Of a DNA stretch of 34,314 nucleotides, positions 32,623 through 34,314 are shown in pieces. Each line of letters begins with the position of its first letter. Position 1 is the first letter of the stretch. The stretch comes from Myroides injenensis M09-0166. GTDB lineage: Bacteria > Bacteroidota > Bacteroidia > Flavobacteriales > Flavobacteriaceae. Below the pieces are notes generated by a model, which was not told where the DNA came from, searched no databases, and worked only from the letters and a program-made list of their open reading frames with translations. The stretch is taken from positions 1 to 34,314 of the forward strand of contig NZ_BAEX01000030.1 of assembly GCF_000246945.1 (NCBI RefSeq). Direction: 5' to 3'. A program made the position numbers and the translations under genes.

Positions 32623-34076
32623 ATAAAACTATTTTTAAGTCGATGCCATTTTGTTCTCTTATTCCAATGAGATAATTCTAATTTCACAGAGTCTTTACAA
32701 TCATCATAAAATACTTTTCTCATTTTATCTGCAATATCTTCATCGAAAAGGATAACGTTGACTTCAAAATTCAAATCAAAACTACGATGATCTAAATTAC
32801 AAGTACCTATTGAAGTAATTCCCATATCTGTCACAAAAGTTTTAGCGTGAATAAAACCTTTTTTGTACAAATAGATTTCTACTCCAAATTCTAATAATTC
32901 TTGAAAATAAGATTCCGAAGCTAACTTAACAATCAGCGAATCTGTAATTCCAGGTAATATCATCTTTACTTTCTTTCCACTTAAAGCTGCCATTTTAATT
33001 GCTAACTGTAATGACTCGTCTGGAATATAATAAGGAGTGGTTATTAATATCTCATCCTTAGCTGTATTAATCGCTTTTAATACACTATAAAGTATAGAAG
33101 GAACATCAGAGTCTGGGCCTGATGAAATCACCTGTAAAGGGATTTTACCAGTAGATTTATTATCAAACTTAGGAAAGTATTCTTTGTTAAAAGAGATAGC
33201 TTGTTTACTACAAAAATTCCAATCTGCTAAAAAGATGTATTGTAAGCCATAAGTACCAGTACCTTCAATACGTACTTGTGTATCTCTCCAAAAAAACTCA
33301 TTAGATTCTTTCTTCCTATTGTCATAACGATCTGATATATTAATTCCTCCCGTATAACCGATAGTCCCATCTATCACAACAATCTTTCTGTGATTGCGAT
33401 AATTCAATCTATTCGCTAATGCAAGCCAGATGATCTTATTAAACGCAAAAGCCTCTACTCCATTCGCACGTAAATTGCGTACAATATTTTTTCTTATTGA
33501 GCGAGAACCAAAATCATCATAAATAAATCGAACTTCTACCCCCTCTTTTGCTTTCTGTATTAAAATATCTTCTATTTCATGTCCTATCTCATTATTCTCA
33601 AAAATATAATATTCAATATGAATATGATGTTTAGCATTCTTTAAATCTTCTAATAATCTAGGAAAAAAGCTTTCACCATTTACTAATATTTCTACATTAT
33701 TATCTACTAACAATGGTCCCTCCCCCATAAATTTATTAGAGAGCATATTAATAAACGAACGATTTTTTTCTATAATGGCATTTCCTTTTTGCTTGTAATC
33801 AAGATGCATCTCACGCATCCTATTCATCAAACGCTCATTATAATCATCGTTTACTTTTAATTTTTTAGAATACATCTTTCTTCTTCTGTAATTAATACCA
33901 AAAGAGAAATAAAAAAATATTCCAATAATAGGAACAAAGAATACAAGTAAAAGATAGGCTAAAGTTTTAGAAATGGAATCTGTATCATATATAATGCGAA
34001 TAGCCACAAGAATAGCAATAATAAAATAAACTATTTCTACATAAATAAACCACTCTATATCTGGAAAAAGAAGCAT
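32598..34076 (-). CDS. cls: Cardiolipin synthase
   Basis: This 492-residue inner-membrane enzyme of the phospholipase D superfamily makes cardiolipin from phosphatidylglycerol. Two N-terminal membrane segments (about 9-30 and 38-60) are followed by a basic patch (YRRRK). Two HKD catalytic motifs are intact: H229-x-K231-x4-D236 (NHRKIVVIDGTIGYTGGIN) and H410-x-K412-x4-D417 (HAKTFVTDMGITSIGTCNLD). Length and order are typical of bacterial Cls (ClsA type). It is the last protein gene before tRNA-Thr. Confidence 0.95.
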   Translation of the reverse strand: MLLFPDIEWFIYVEIVYFIIAILVAIRIIYDTDSISKTLAYLLLVFFVPIIGIFFYFSFGINYRRRKMYSKKLKVNDDYNERLMNRMREMHLDYKQKGNAIIEKNRSFINMLSNKFMGEGPLLVDNNVEILVNGESFFPRLLEDLKNAKHHIHIEYYIFENNEIGHEIEDILIQKAKEGVEVRFIYDDFGSRSIRKNIVRNLRANGVEAFAFNKIIWLALANRLNYRNHRKIVVIDGTIGYTGGINISDRYDNRKKESNEFFWRDTQVRIEGTGTYGLQYIFLADWNFCSKQAISFNKEYFPKFDNKSTGKIPLQVISSGPDSDVPSILYSVLKAINTAKDEILITTPYYIPDESLQLAIKMAALSGKKVKMILPGITDSLIVKLASESYFQELLEFGVEIYLYKKGFIHAKTFVTDMGITSIGTCNLDHRSFDLNFEVNVILFDEDIADKMRKVFYDDCKDSVKLELSHWNKRTKWHRLKNSFIRLFSPLL

Positions 34077-34194
34077 ACCAAAGAATATCCTTAATTATAA
34101 ATTATACAGATCAATCTATAAATTTAAGAAAGAAAATGATATTAATTAATTTAAGTACTGTTTTTTTAAGAAAGAAAAAGGAATAGAAACAAAA

Positions 34195-34218
34195 AAAGCT
34201 TCCTTATGAGGAAGCTTT
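34195..34218 (-). terminator. Terminator of tRNA-Thr
   Basis: A 9-bp stem AAAGCTTCC/GGAAGCTTT (34195-34203 with 34210-34218) with a 6-nt loop is followed on the minus strand by seven T. It begins 4 nt past the tRNA 3' end. Confidence 0.92.
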
Positions 34219-34221
34219 CTG

Positions 34222-34295
34222 AGCCGATGGAGGGACTCGAACCCACGACCTGCTGATTACAAATCAGCTGCTCTAGCCAGCTGAGCTACACCGGC
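34222..34295 (-). tRNA. tRNA-Thr (anticodon UGU)
   Basis: This 74-nt cloverleaf on the minus strand has acceptor arms GCCGGTG and CATCGGC (one G-U pair), discriminator T, D-arm, an anticodon loop TTTGTAA (anticodon TGT) and a T-loop GGTTCGAGTCC. CCA is not encoded. The gene is complete; its promoter lies beyond the right edge. Confidence 0.97.
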
Positions 34296-34314
34296 AACTT
34301 AATGCCTTGCAAAA

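Noticed and set aside
34222-34295. tRNA-Thr as an integration site for a mobile element
   Set aside because: No integrase and no direct repeat of the tRNA 3' end is visible in the flanking sequence available.

Overview
The window is low-GC chromosomal DNA from a member of the Bacteroidota, most likely a Flavobacteriaceae species; a Myroides-like genome is a guess that I cannot confirm. The evidence is the AT-rich composition, the lack of strong Shine-Dalgarno sites, Bacteroidota-type promoters (TTG, about 19 nt, TAnnTTTG), a TonB-dependent receptor with an N-terminal CarboxypepD-reg domain, and lipobox lipoproteins. There are 23 protein genes and one tRNA. I see no insertion sequence, prophage, integrase or CRISPR array.

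Layout. At 1-300 two tandem promoters fire leftward out of the window; their strength and conserved start regions suggest a stable-RNA (rRNA or tRNA) operon beyond the left edge. At 600-2130 there is a leftward pair, a CD225/dispanin-like protein and a DUF2752 protein overlapping by 1 nt, and a SUKH-like gene. A roughly 900-bp AT-rich stretch without a gene follows. At 3.0-6.2 kb lie a Nudix hydrolase, a PhnA-domain zinc-ribbon protein and formate-tetrahydrofolate ligase (fhs).

At 6.4-14.2 kb is the most interesting part: a rightward three-gene cassette of a YqiJ/NfeD-like membrane protein with an Asp-repeat loop, a YqiK-type flotillin, and a 1614-residue DUF3686 plus AAA ATPase. A perfect 17-bp hairpin separates the last two genes. 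The likely picture is a membrane scaffold (YqiJ-flotillin) coupled to a very large soluble ATPase. The biological role is not established from sequence, so this is the best candidate for a poorly described system.

At 14.3-20.1 kb an MFS transporter (YbjJ-like) converges on the sbcD-sbcC nuclease operon. An 11-bp tandem repeat with an inverted copy lies between them. At 20.3-23.5 kb are a FrnE-type DsbA oxidoreductase, a DUF2905 protein, and a CynX/NimT-type exporter divergent from an AraC-family regulator, an arrangement like E. coli nimT/nimR. At 23.5-28.9 kb a run of leftward genes encodes a lipoprotein M49 peptidase, a DinB/DUF1572 protein, an NYN-LOTUS putative RNase, a small lipoprotein, a Crp/Fnr-like regulator and a LOG-family protein. 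At 29.0-34.3 kb are a TonB-dependent receptor, an alpha/beta hydrolase, cardiolipin synthase and tRNA-Thr(UGU).

Most transcription units end in a clear A-tract/hairpin/T-tract terminator. Function calls rest on motif recognition by eye; no database search was run.
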